This document shows, piece by piece, positions 55,314 to 63,974 of a stretch of DNA of 64,000 nucleotides (position 1 is the first letter of the stretch; every line of letters starts with the position of its first letter). Origin of the DNA: Streptomyces sp. SolWspMP-5a-2 (lineage in GTDB: Bacteria; Actinomycetota; Actinomycetes; Streptomycetales; Streptomycetaceae); assembly GCF_900091845.1 (NCBI RefSeq), contig NZ_FMCI01000110.1, positions 1-64,000 on the forward strand, written 5' to 3'. The notes beneath the pieces are model-generated. The model saw only the letters and a program-made list of their open reading frames with translations, did no database searches and was not told the origin of the DNA. The translations under genes were made by a program, and so were the position numbers.

Positions 55314-56852
55314 TCACCTGCCGGTGAGCGGGTGCCCCGCCAGATCTCCGTGCGTACGGGCTCGCACCGGTTCGCTCGGCGGTCGCCAGTTCTCCAGGTC
55401 CGAGACGGCCTGTTCCGCCCTCGCGCGCGCCTCCTCGTGCCCCAGTCCGGGTTCGAGGACCTGGCGCAGGACGTGCAGGGCGAGCCTCGGCGGCACGGCG
55501 TTGCCGATCTGCTGCGACCGGTCGCTCCCCCGCCAGGGGTAGGACACGGGGAACGACTGGAGAACGCCCGCCTCCGCCGGAGCGAATCGTTCGAACCGAG
55601 GAAGATCGATGTCGGTGCCCTTGTGGCACAGACGGTTCCGGGACACCTTGCCCGTGATCGTCGAGGACGGGACGTCGTGGTCGCGTCGACCGCGGGCACC
55701 GGGATCCCCGCCCGTCCCGTAGTTGGACACCACGGTGAAGGCCGGGCGGTCGGGCAGCTCGGGGTCGATGCCGCGCGCCTTCTTGAGAGCCGCCTCCATG
55801 GACACCCAGGCGGCCTTGGGGGACCTGTCCGTGCTCTGCTCCCCGAGATCCCAGAGCGGCGGTTCCGCCCGGCCCCTGGTCGGGGCCCCCGACGGGACGT
55901 TCCGGGAGCGGTAGCGCTCGTGCGTCTCGGCGACCTCGCTGACCTCGGTCTCGCCGAGGCGAGCCATGAGCACCGCTCGCTTCCGTGTCTGCGGGACCCC
56001 GAACGCCTCGGTGAGCATCAACTGGGTCCTGGTGCGGTATCCGAGGGTGCCGAGCACCTCGGCGTACTTCTCCCACACCGGCATCACGGCCTGCACCTGT
56101 TCGAGCACGACGGCCTCGTAGGCGTTCGAGCCGGGTCGTCGACTGCGCTCGATCACCCACCACAACGGTTGCAGGACCAGCCCGGTCCGTTCGTCACCGA
56201 GTTCTTCGAGCTGCTGCCTGCACTCGTGGAGTTCGACGCCCAGGGTGTCGAACTCCACGACGAGGGTCTCGAGCATCTCGTCCTTCAGGTCGAGATTTCG
56301 CTCCGCGCGTGATGACTTGAGGACGCTCCTGATCTCGTCCCCCGGGGTCCCGAGGTCCTCGAGAGCCCGTTGGAGCGCCTTGCGGGTCACCGCTCGGCGT
56401 GCCTCGATCCCGCGCTTCCTCTCCTTGACCTCCTCGGCCAGGACGGCCTTCCTGCGCAGTTCCTCCGAGATGGCGCGCCACGTCCGGAAGATCCTCTTCC
56501 AGTCACCGTCCGCGGTTCTCACGGCTTCGTGCAGACGATCGATGTAGCCCACCACCTGGTCCAGGGCCCGGCGCCCGGCGCCATGTCCCGCGACCGTGAA
56601 CGTCTGGCAGGGAGGGCCACCGGTCAGCACCTGGGCGCGGGGGAAGAAGGCCGCGCGGTAGGCGCGCACATCGCCCCTGAAGGTGTCCAGCCCCGCTGCC
56701 TCGCGCGTGGCGCACGCGTTCCCGTCCCACTCGATACCGGTGACCTGATGGCCCAGGACATCCGCTGCCACATCCAGCCCACCCGGCCCGGCGAAGAGAT
56801 CGACGATACGGAAAACCGCAGGTGGGGGAGGTGGTGTTGTGATGTGACCCAT
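55314..56852 (-). CDS. DNA (cytosine-5) methyltransferase, catalytically intact
   Basis: This 512-aa C5-methyltransferase has motif I LFAGPGG (19-25), motif IV GGPPCQTF with the nucleophilic Cys (82), and motif VI as VVLEQV (E251) instead of ENV. VPQTRKRAVLMA (287-298) and the motif X segment QQIGNAVPP (447-455) complete the core. A roughly 110-residue, strongly charged helical insertion (about 120-235) lies between motifs IV and VI, where the core is normally continuous. The start is uncertain: ATG 56852, or a GTG at 56906 overlapping the end of the upstream homologue. Confidence 0.9.
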   Translation of the reverse strand: MGHITTPPPPPAVFRIVDLFAGPGGLDVAADVLGHQVTGIEWDGNACATREAAGLDTFRGDVRAYRAAFFPRAQVLTGGPPCQTFTVAGHGAGRRALDQVVGYIDRLHEAVRTADGDWKRIFRTWRAISEELRRKAVLAEEVKERKRGIEARRAVTRKALQRALEDLGTPGDEIRSVLKSSRAERNLDLKDEMLETLVVEFDTLGVELHECRQQLEELGDERTGLVLQPLWWVIERSRRPGSNAYEAVVLEQVQAVMPVWEKYAEVLGTLGYRTRTQLMLTEAFGVPQTRKRAVLMARLGETEVSEVAETHERYRSRNVPSGAPTRGRAEPPLWDLGEQSTDRSPKAAWVSMEAALKKARGIDPELPDRPAFTVVSNYGTGGDPGARGRRDHDVPSSTITGKVSRNRLCHKGTDIDLPRFERFAPAEAGVLQSFPVSYPWRGSDRSQQIGNAVPPRLALHVLRQVLEPGLGHEEARARAEQAVSDLENWRPPSEPVRARTHGDLAGHPLTGR

Positions 56853-56898
56853 GGGCGTGAAGTGTAGCCGGCGATCCGGTGGGACATCTCCGGTTCGT

Positions 56899-57885
56899 CT
56901 ACGCACGGACAGGGGACCGCAGCGCGGTGGCGAGCGCGACGCCCAGGGCGGTGCCCACCGGGGGAGGGGTGGCGTGACCGATCTGCCGGTACCGGGCCGT
57001 CTTCTGGCCCGTGATCCGCCAGTCCGGAGGGAAGGACTGCAGCTCGGCGGCCTGGTCCACGGTGATCTTCAACATGTGTGCCATGTCGTCCGAGCGCGGC
57101 CAGTGGTAGTCGGGGCCCGGCACCTGATCGGCGAGCGCGCCGCCGTTCACACCCATCCGTGCCCAGGCCCGTTTGGTTCCGGTCGGGCCGAGGTCCGCGC
57201 CGCCCCTGTTGTCGGAGCCACCCACCAGGGTCGGTGCCACGGCACGTGCCTGGGACGCCCAGACATCCGCCTCGGGCCAGCCGCGTGCCCCCATCGAGCG
57301 GTGCAACGCCCGGCCCACCGACACGTGTTCGCCGACGGTCGGCGCCGGTGGGACGAAGGCGTCGAACCACGGCTCCTGAAGGGCCACGAGGACACCCTGC
57401 ATCCGCTCCTGGGGTACCCCGAAGTCGGCCGCGTTGAGCACGAACCACCGGAAGCGGTAGCCGAGATGTGACAGTTCCGCCTCGATGAACCCACGGATCT
57501 CGGCGTAGGCGGGCGAGTCGAGAAGGGCCGGCAGGTTCTCCAGGAGCAGGGCACGCGGTCGGATCGCGTGCACGAGGTACACCGTCGCGGTCAGCAGGCG
57601 CAGTTCCGGCTCGCTGTCCGCACGTCCCACCGCTGCCGAGGCCTTCACCCGGGGCAGTCCGGCCGAGAGGAGATCGACGTCCAGGGACTCCGGGTGATCT
57701 TCGGGGAGGAAGTCGATCAGATCCTCGCAGAGGACCTTCCACCGAGGTCGGTTGGTCCGGAGCGTCTCGCACGCCTGCTCCTTGTTGTCGAGCAGCAGCA
57801 CCGGAGAGAATCCCGCCCTCTCCAACCCGGACGCCAGACCGCCCGCTCCCGCGCAGACATCGACGAATCCCAACCGCTCGGCCAT
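56899..57885 (-). CDS. Cytosine methyltransferase homologue lacking the catalytic PCQ
   Basis: This 328-aa C5-methyltransferase-like protein has an ATG with an AGGGGG ribosome site. Motif I VDVCAGAGGLASGLERAG, motif VI ALLLENLPALLD (ENL), FGVPQERMQGVLVA and motif X RQIGHATPPP are recognisable. However, the position of GGPPCQGFS reads SAGLPRVKAS (74-83), so the catalytic cysteine is replaced. The protein is probably not an active enzyme alone. It sits between vsr and the intact methyltransferase, suggesting a partner or targeting role. Confidence 0.88.
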   Translation of the reverse strand: MAERLGFVDVCAGAGGLASGLERAGFSPVLLLDNKEQACETLRTNRPRWKVLCEDLIDFLPEDHPESLDVDLLSAGLPRVKASAAVGRADSEPELRLLTATVYLVHAIRPRALLLENLPALLDSPAYAEIRGFIEAELSHLGYRFRWFVLNAADFGVPQERMQGVLVALQEPWFDAFVPPAPTVGEHVSVGRALHRSMGARGWPEADVWASQARAVAPTLVGGSDNRGGADLGPTGTKRAWARMGVNGGALADQVPGPDYHWPRSDDMAHMLKITVDQAAELQSFPPDWRITGQKTARYRQIGHATPPPVGTALGVALATALRSPVRA

Positions 57886-57914
57886 GCGTTTCCCCCTGTG
57901 CTCTTTCCGCGGCC

Positions 57915-58367
57915 CTACACCGCGTCCGTTCCTCCGAGCGCTCCGCGCTCCCGTCTCCGTCGCTCCACCGTCGCCCGCACGGCGGTCGCCGCCTCGTCGG
58001 GCGGCACGTGCTCCCAGAACCGCAGCACCGTCCATCCTCTGGCCGTCAGATGCTCGGTGGTCTCACGGTCGCGCGCCATGTTGCGGTCCAGTTTGTTCCG
58101 CCACCATTCGGCGTTCGCCTTGGGCCGGGTGGCGTGGCGCGGACAGCCGTGCCAGAAACAGCCGTCGATCAGGACCGCGACCTTGACACCCGGGAACGCC
58201 ACGTCGATCCTTCGTCGGGCCATGCCGGGGACGGGGTACTCGACGCGATAGCGCAGGCCGGAGGCGTGCAACAGTCGTCGCACGGCGAGTTCGGCGCTGG
58301 TGTCCTTGCTCGCCTGTCTGCGCATGCGAGCCGAGACACCCGCCGAGGAAGGCGTCACGCTGTCCAC
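57915..58367 (-). CDS. vsr: Very short patch repair (Vsr-type) endonuclease
   Basis: This 150-aa Vsr-like nuclease starts at a GTG with AGGGA upstream. Conserved features are RMRRQASKDTSAELAVRRLLHASGLRYRVE, RRIDVAFPGVKVAVLIDGCFWHGCPRH (catalytic Asp and HGC..H) and WWRNKLDRNMARDRETTEHL then GWTVLRFWEH. In Dcm systems Vsr nicks T:G mismatches from 5mC deamination; Vsr-like enzymes also act as restriction nucleases in some defence loci. It lies 29 bp upstream of the methyltransferase homologue and leads the three-gene block. Confidence 0.94.
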   Translation of the reverse strand: MDSVTPSSAGVSARMRRQASKDTSAELAVRRLLHASGLRYRVEYPVPGMARRRIDVAFPGVKVAVLIDGCFWHGCPRHATRPKANAEWWRNKLDRNMARDRETTEHLTARGWTVLRFWEHVPPDEAATAVRATVERRRRERGALGGTDAV

Positions 58368-58402
58368 TGTCGTCCCTCGGGCAGTACGTCGTCACGGACG
58401 AT

Positions 58403-58427
58403 GTTCACGCATGTCCTCAGCGTGAAC
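58403..58427. promoter_or_regulatory. Inverted repeat upstream of vsr
   Basis: GTTCACGC (58403-58410) and GCGTGAAC (58420-58427) form an exact 8-bp inverted repeat, 9 bp apart. It is centred about 50 bp before the vsr start. This is operator-like; the regulator is unknown. Confidence 0.45.
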
Positions 58428-58466
58428 AAGTCGTGGAGAAGTAACGAGATCAGAACGAAGGGGCTT

Positions 58467-59486
58467 TCAGGCAGCGGAGACCCCGTGGCACTCCGCGTAC
58501 CCCCGCCCCGACCCGCACCAGCACCCGTCCCCCGCTCCCGGGGGCCAGGCCGTGGCTCGGCCTCGGGCTGCCAGGGTGGTCGCGTACTGGGGGAGGAGCG
58601 TCGTGTCCGTCGGGGACGAGAGTTCCGAGGCCGCGAACGCCTCGTACGACGGGACCGTCGCCGGGACGATGCCCAGGTTCGCCGTGCCCGACGCGGACAG
58701 TTCGCGCAGGGACGTCTCTATGGTCGCGAGGTGGCTCTCGTGGGACGGGTACTCCGTCGCGAGGGACGGGTACGCCTCCAGAAGCTCCGCCAACTCCGCC
58801 GCGGGCCAGTGCAGCACCGCCACCGGGAACGGGCGGGACAGGGCCTCCCGGTAGCCCTCCAGCTCCGCGCGCAGCCGCGAGATCTCCGCCTCCAGCTCCG
58901 CCGGGTTGCTGGACCCCAGCGACCAGACGCGCTTCGGGTCGTGGAGTTCGTCCAGCGAGACGGACGAGGAGTGCAGGGTGTCCGCCGCCGCGTCCCATTC
59001 GTCGTGCGCAGCGCCCAGCATCCGGCGCACCCGGTGCCGTCCGAACAGCAACGGCCGCGTCGCGTACGGGGGTTCCTGTCCCTCCGCGACCAGCAGCCGG
59101 GCTCCCTCCGTGAACGTCTCCTGCGCCGCCTCCAGCTCGTCGTGCGACTCCAGGGCCTCCGCGACGATCACCCACGGCGCCGGGTCGCGCGGTGCCGCGG
59201 CGCGGACGCCGTCGATGATCGCGCGGGCCTCGGCCTCGTGGCCGTACTCCCAGAGGTTCGCGGCCTTCAGGGCGCGGACCAGGTGCGGGCTCTCCAGGTC
59301 GTCCTGCCCGGCGAGCAGGCGGTCGTAGAGCGCGGTGGCGGCAGGGCGGTCGGCGGCCAGCTCCAGGTGGGCGGCGGCCTGGAGCAGCAGGGCCTCGGCG
59401 TCCGCGGGGTAGCGGCCGGCGGTCCGCTCCAGGCGAGCCGCTTCGGCGTGGTGGTCGACGTTCTCGGCAGGCGTGTCGGGGCGCAT
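58467..59486 (-). CDS. SEC-C motif protein with TPR-like helical region
   Basis: This 339-aa soluble protein has an ATG at 59486. The N-terminal 120 residues have a helical TPR-like pattern (LLLQAAAHLELAADRPAATALYDRLL, ALKAANLWEYGHEAEARAIIDG). The C-terminus ends with a zinc-binding SEC-C motif, PGAGDGCWCGSGRGYAECHG. SEC-C tails occur on SecA and on many regulatory proteins. It is presumably not part of the adjacent defence block. Confidence 0.88.
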   Translation of the reverse strand: MRPDTPAENVDHHAEAARLERTAGRYPADAEALLLQAAAHLELAADRPAATALYDRLLAGQDDLESPHLVRALKAANLWEYGHEAEARAIIDGVRAAAPRDPAPWVIVAEALESHDELEAAQETFTEGARLLVAEGQEPPYATRPLLFGRHRVRRMLGAAHDEWDAAADTLHSSSVSLDELHDPKRVWSLGSSNPAELEAEISRLRAELEGYREALSRPFPVAVLHWPAAELAELLEAYPSLATEYPSHESHLATIETSLRELSASGTANLGIVPATVPSYEAFAASELSSPTDTTLLPQYATTLAARGRATAWPPGAGDGCWCGSGRGYAECHGVSAA

Positions 59487-59632
59487 GCAGGACACCGTAC
59501 TGCCGACGGGTGACAGAGAGGAGATCCCCGCAGGCCAGGGAGAGGGAGCGAGGGGTCGCGGAGGCCCGGGGCCAGGCAGGTGTGGAGGCACGGGGCCGTG
59601 GAGGCGTGGGGCTGCGAGGGCGGTCGGCCCGT

Positions 59633-61105
59633 CTAGATCGTCACCCCGTCGATCTGGAGTGTCTGTACCGCCTTCGCCGCGAACGGGACCGTCAGTTTCT
59701 TCGCGCTCATGTACGTGTCCGTGTACGCCTTGTACGCGTCGCCGCCCGTCGTCACCGTGTTCCAGCGCGGGACCACTCCGCCCGTGCCGCCGGTCGCCGT
59801 GGTGAAGGACGACAGGTCGAAGGTCAGGTTCTGGGCGGACGCCGCCGTGTTCAGGGCGACGATCACCAGCCGCTTCGCCGAGGCGTCGTGGGCCGCCACC
59901 GCGTAGCTCACACCCGTGTCCAGGATGCGCATCCCCGGCCGGATGTGCCGGCTGAACTGGGCCATCGTGTAGTACTTCCGCTGCACCGCGCCCGCCGCCA
60001 GCGTGCCCGCGTCGTACGCGATCATCGCCCAGTTCGCGGACGGGTCCATGACCTGCCAGTAGACCCAGGCCGTGGGGTGCAGCCAGGCGAAGTCGTAGAG
60101 GAGGTTGAAGGCGAGGGTGTAGCCGGTGCCGTCGTTGTCGCCGGTCTCGGAGTTCCACAGGGCCTTGCCCGCCGTGGTCACGACGTCCGTGTACAGGAGG
60201 TCGCGGCGTCCGCCCGAGCCCTGGTAGCCGTGCACGTTGACACGGTCGACGTAGCCCTTGGTCGTCGACGAGAAGGAGTTCCAGGTGGTGCGGGCGAGGT
60301 CGTAGCTGGTCTCGTCGGACGCCGCGATCTTCGTGCCGGTCAGCCCCCTGCTGTTCAACTCGCTGCGCAGGTAGGGGAGTACGGCGGCCTGGACGCTCGC
60401 GTCGACGTGGCAGCCCTCCTGCGTCCCGGTCGCCGTCCACCAGGTGGAGCTGGGTTCGTTGAACGCCTCGACGGTCGCGAATTCCACGCCCCAGTTGTTC
60501 CTGGCGTAGAGGGCGACGGCCGCGAGGTGGGAGGCGTGCTGGCGGTGGTTCCAGGACTGGAGGTTGTTGCCGCCGTCCGCCGCGCCCGACGGGTTGTGGT
60601 TGGAACACATCCACCACATCGGGGAGTTGGCGAACAGCTCGCTGGTCGCGCCGCGCGCGGTCGCCTTCACCAGCATGGCCCGCTGGTTGGCGTCCGCCGA
60701 CCACTTCCAGGCCGAGGAGGCCGGGTCCTCGTTGTTCCAGTCCTGCCAGAAGCCCTCGATCTGCTTGAACGCCGGGATGTTCGGGGAGGCGGCCATGGTC
60801 TCGCCGTTGACGCTGTTCCGGCTGCACCCGCCCAGGTTGTAGCGGGCGATGGTGAGGCCGAGGCCGGGCAGCGAGGTGCCGTTGTACGTCGTCGACCTGG
60901 TGGTGAAGAAGATGTCGGCGAAGTCGTCGCGGGCGCCGAAGACGTTGGCCCACCAGGCGAGTGAGGTGCCCCAGCCCTCCCAAGTCCCGTAGGCGGTACC
61001 GGGTTTGACGGCGACCGTGGCGTCCGCGTGCGCGGTTCCGGTCGCCAGGGCGCTGCCCAGCACGGTGCCGCCGGCCGCGGCCAGCAGGGTCCTGCGTCGG
61101 ATCAT
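59633..61105 (-). CDS. Secreted GH30-type glycosidase (endo-beta-1,6-galactanase-like)
   Basis: This 490-aa protein has a Tat-type signal MIRRRTLLAAAGGTVLGSAL. The TIM-barrel GH30 domain has WEGWGTSLAWWA, LTIARYNLGGCS, and the acid/base Glu in EFATVEAFNEPSS. The nucleophile Glu is in ALWNSETGD, with the conserved RVNVHGYQ motif nearby. The C-terminal domain is a beta-sandwich typical of GH30. The sequence resembles Streptomyces endo-beta-1,6-galactanases, but other GH30 specificities are possible. Secreted to digest polysaccharide. Confidence 0.9.
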   Translation of the reverse strand: MIRRRTLLAAAGGTVLGSALATGTAHADATVAVKPGTAYGTWEGWGTSLAWWANVFGARDDFADIFFTTRSTTYNGTSLPGLGLTIARYNLGGCSRNSVNGETMAASPNIPAFKQIEGFWQDWNNEDPASSAWKWSADANQRAMLVKATARGATSELFANSPMWWMCSNHNPSGAADGGNNLQSWNHRQHASHLAAVALYARNNWGVEFATVEAFNEPSSTWWTATGTQEGCHVDASVQAAVLPYLRSELNSRGLTGTKIAASDETSYDLARTTWNSFSSTTKGYVDRVNVHGYQGSGGRRDLLYTDVVTTAGKALWNSETGDNDGTGYTLAFNLLYDFAWLHPTAWVYWQVMDPSANWAMIAYDAGTLAAGAVQRKYYTMAQFSRHIRPGMRILDTGVSYAVAAHDASAKRLVIVALNTAASAQNLTFDLSSFTTATGGTGGVVPRWNTVTTGGDAYKAYTDTYMSAKKLTVPFAAKAVQTLQIDGVTI

Positions 61106-61391
61106 GGCGTCTCCGATTCGCTCGACGGGACCCGGCGGCCGTTCCCTGGGACGGCGCCGCGACTTGTCCCGTGCATGCCACGTCGAAGCATCGGGCGTGC
61201 CGCGGGCGATTGTCGAGGGTTGCGACAGCCCTTTCTAAAACCTCTGGACGAAGAGGCGAACGGAACCGTTCCGACCTGCCCCGACGCCGGTCCCCGCCGC
61301 GCCGACGGCGGAAAAACCGCGCGGGGCTGGTGAGTTGGCGGGCCGCGGCCTATCGTGCGGGCGGCTCCGGTGGAGGGAGGTGCGGCGGCGG

Positions 61392-62186
61392 ATGCGGATG
61401 CGGGTACCGGTCGTGCAGCACAGCAGCCGACGGCGTCGCGCCCGGCGCCGTCGCGCCGTGTGGGCGGGCGGGGAAGTCCTCGTCACCGTGGGCGTCGTGC
61501 TGCTGCTCCTCGTCGTCCACCAGCTCTGGTGGACCAACCGGGAGGCCAGGCGGGGCGCCGAGCGGAAGGTGCAGGCCCTGGAGCGGCAGTGGTCGGCCGG
61601 GGGAGCGGAGCGGGACGCGGAGGACGGCGCCTCGGGCGACGGCGGTGCGGGTGGTTCGGGCGGTGCCGTGCGCGGGGGCTCCGCGACCGCCTCGCCGCCG
61701 TCGTCCGCCGCCGCGCGCGACGCCCTGCCCCGCCGCTCGCGGGCCTACGCCGTCCTCGTCGTGCCGCGCCTGCGCCTGCGCGTCCCGGTCGCCGAGGGGG
61801 TCGGCAAGCCCGACGTCCTCGACAAGGGGTACGCCGGTCACTACCCGGGCACCCAACAGCCGGGCCGGATCGGGAACTTCGCGCTCGCCGGGCACCGCAA
61901 CACGCACGGTGAGCCGTTCCGCCGCATCGACCGGCTGCGCCCCCGGGACGTCGTCGAGGTGGAGACCGCGCGGGCGACGTACACGTACGCCGTCGACCGG
62001 ACCCTCCCGCGGACCTCGGCCCGCGACGCCGGGGTCCTGCGCCCGGTCCCGCGCTCCCTCGTGGTGCCGGGCAGCGGCTACACCGAACCCGGCGCCTACC
62101 TCACCCTCACCACCTGCACCCCCGAGTACACCTCCCGGTACCGGCTGGTGGTCTGGGCGAAGCTCGTGACGACCCGCCCGCGGTGA
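61392..62186 (+). CDS. Class E-type sortase
   Basis: This 264-aa membrane-bound sortase has an ATG downstream of GGAGGGAGG. A basic N-terminus precedes a single TM helix (GEVLVTVGVVLLLLVVHQLWW). After a Gly/Ser-rich spacer the sortase fold follows: YAVLVVPRLRLRVPVAEGV, catalytic His in NFALAGHRNTHGEPF, and Cys in YLTLTTCTPEYTSRYRLVVW with Arg near the end. Class E sortases anchor proteins such as chaplins in Streptomyces. The substrate gene is not in the window. Confidence 0.92.
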   Translation: MRMRVPVVQHSSRRRRARRRRAVWAGGEVLVTVGVVLLLLVVHQLWWTNREARRGAERKVQALERQWSAGGAERDAEDGASGDGGAGGSGGAVRGGSATASPPSSAAARDALPRRSRAYAVLVVPRLRLRVPVAEGVGKPDVLDKGYAGHYPGTQQPGRIGNFALAGHRNTHGEPFRRIDRLRPRDVVEVETARATYTYAVDRTLPRTSARDAGVLRPVPRSLVVPGSGYTEPGAYLTLTTCTPEYTSRYRLVVWAKLVTTRPR

Positions 62187-62295
62187 CCTGCGCGGCCCCG
62201 CCTTTCACCTGCCGACGGTCCCCCCGGTGCAGGTCACCGGCCCGGGGGTATTCCGGGCTCCCCCGGGCCGGTGGCTCCCGGCCCGGGGAGTCTCC

Positions 62296-63936
62296 TCACC
62301 GCCGGTCCCGCAGCACCGTCACCGCGCCCGCCGCGAGCAGGGACAGGGCCACCGACACCGTCATCGCGATGTTCGCGCCGTGGCCCAGGCCGCGGCCCGA
62401 CGACGTGACGATCGCGATCGTCAGCGCGACGCCCGCGCAGGAGCCGATGTAGCGGAGCGTCTGCTGGGCGCCCGAGCCCATCGCGGCGCGGGTCGCCGGG
62501 ACCGACTCGACGGCCAGCAGCGGCAGCGCCGCGTTCAGCAGACCGCTGCCCACCCCGCTGAGGACCAGGCCCGGCAGCAGGCGGTGCCAGGAGCCGGAGT
62601 CGATCGCGCCGAGCATCGTCAGGACGCCGAGCGCGTGCAGGGCGAAGCCGACCGCCAGTTGGTGGCGCGGCGAGACCCGGCCCGCGAGCCGCCTGGCCTG
62701 GAGCGCCACCCCGAAGGACAGGCCCGACCAGAGCAGCAGCAGCCACGCCGAGTCCAGCACGGAGAGCCCCAGCGCCTGCTGGAACACCGCGGGCAGGAAG
62801 CTGAACAGGCCGATCACCGCGAGGCCGGTGAACAGGCCGCCCGCCGACGAGGCCAGGAAGGGCCGGTGGCGCAGCAGGCCCAGGTCGATCATGGGGGTCG
62901 CGCTGCGGCGTTCCACCCGGATGAACACGGCGAGCAGCACGGCGGACGCCAGCAGGAGCAGTCCCACCTGGGGGCGCAGCCAGCCGTCGCGGCCCAGGGT
63001 GAGCGCCGCGATCAGGGCGACCAGCGCCAGCCCGAAGGTCAGGGCGCCCGGGATGTCCGGGCGTCCGCCCCGCGGGGAGCGGGACTCCACGAGCGGGCGG
63101 ACGCCGAGCGCCGCCACCAGCAGCGCCGCCGCGCCGAGCACCGCGTAGGCCGCCCGCCAGTCCGGCAGCGCGCCCGCGACCAGCGGGCCGACGGCGATGC
63201 CGCCGCTGACGAAGGCGCCCCAGACCCCGGTCGCGTACAGCCGTCCGCGCGGGCTGGGGAAGGCGTGCACCAGCAGCCCCAGGCTGCTCGCCAGGATCGC
63301 CGCGCCCGCCGCGCCCTGGGCGATCCGGGCCAGCGTGAACAGCCAGGTCGAGGAGGCCAGCGCGCCGAGGGCGGTGGTGACGCCCAGGGTGAGGGTGCCG
63401 GCCAGGAAGATCCGGCGGCGCCCGTAGTCGTCGGCGAGGCTGCCGGCCACCAGGAGCAGGGCGGCGAGGCCGAGCGGGGTGCCGTTGAGCAGCCACGCCT
63501 GGGCGGAGAGCGGGGTGTGCAGGTCGGCCGCGGTGTCGGGGAGCGTGACCATCGGCGCGGTGTACGTCATCAGGGTGACGGCGGTGGCTGCGCTGGTCAG
63601 CGCGAGGGTGGCACGGGCGTGCGGGGTAGGGGCGTGCGCGGAGGCCGGGGGGTGCGGGGTGGGGGCGTGTGCAGAGGCCGGGGGGTGTGGGGAGGGCGCA
63701 GGGGACGGGGAGTGCGGGGAGGCGGCGTCGCCGGTTCCGGCCCCGGCCCCGGTTCCGGTTCCGGTTCCGGTTCCGATCTCGGCCCCCGTTCCAGTTCCGA
63801 TTCCCGCCCCCGCCCCTATCCCCGCCCTCATCTCGGAACCGCTGCCCGTCTCGGCGGTTCCAGGGTCGGCGCGGGCCGTTCCCCTGGTCGTCCCGGTGTC
63901 CGGTATCTGGAGAGTTCGTTCACTGAACCTTGCCAT
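62296..63936 (-). CDS. MFS drug-efflux transporter (EmrB/QacA-like)
   Basis: This 546-aa protein has an unusual 110-residue N-terminal extension made of Gly/Thr/Pro/His-rich repeats (TGTGTGAGAGTG; HPPASAHAPTP twice). It is then a 14-helix MFS transporter: LTSAATAVTLMTYTAPMVTLPDTAADL, SLADDYGRRRIFLAG (motif A), RIAQGAAGAAILASSLG (motif C-like). It exports drugs or metabolites. An operator-like repeat overlaps the start codon region and a second lies upstream, facing a divergent gene beyond the window. Confidence 0.88.
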   Translation of the reverse strand: MARFSERTLQIPDTGTTRGTARADPGTAETGSGSEMRAGIGAGAGIGTGTGAEIGTGTGTGTGAGAGTGDAASPHSPSPAPSPHPPASAHAPTPHPPASAHAPTPHARATLALTSAATAVTLMTYTAPMVTLPDTAADLHTPLSAQAWLLNGTPLGLAALLLVAGSLADDYGRRRIFLAGTLTLGVTTALGALASSTWLFTLARIAQGAAGAAILASSLGLLVHAFPSPRGRLYATGVWGAFVSGGIAVGPLVAGALPDWRAAYAVLGAAALLVAALGVRPLVESRSPRGGRPDIPGALTFGLALVALIAALTLGRDGWLRPQVGLLLLASAVLLAVFIRVERRSATPMIDLGLLRHRPFLASSAGGLFTGLAVIGLFSFLPAVFQQALGLSVLDSAWLLLLWSGLSFGVALQARRLAGRVSPRHQLAVGFALHALGVLTMLGAIDSGSWHRLLPGLVLSGVGSGLLNAALPLLAVESVPATRAAMGSGAQQTLRYIGSCAGVALTIAIVTSSGRGLGHGANIAMTVSVALSLLAAGAVTVLRDRR

Positions 63937-63974
63937 GCCGACACCGTAGCACTTGTAAGTTCGGTCATTGAACC
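63914..63974. promoter_or_regulatory. Paired operator-like repeats and divergent promoter
   Basis: GTTCGTTCACTGAACC (63914-63929) and GTTCGGTCATTGAACC (63959-63974) match at 14 of 16 bases, same orientation, 45 bp apart. The first lies just inside the MFS coding start. The second overlaps TTGAAC (63968-63973), a likely -35 box for rightward transcription with TACAGT (63992-63997) as -10. TetR-type control is likely. Confidence 0.6.

Noticed and set aside
38780..58367. Calling the island standard DISARM
   Set aside because: No DrmC (PLD) protein, DrmD/DrmMI pair or recognisable DrmE was found; only DrmA, DrmB and a 5mC methyltransferase match.
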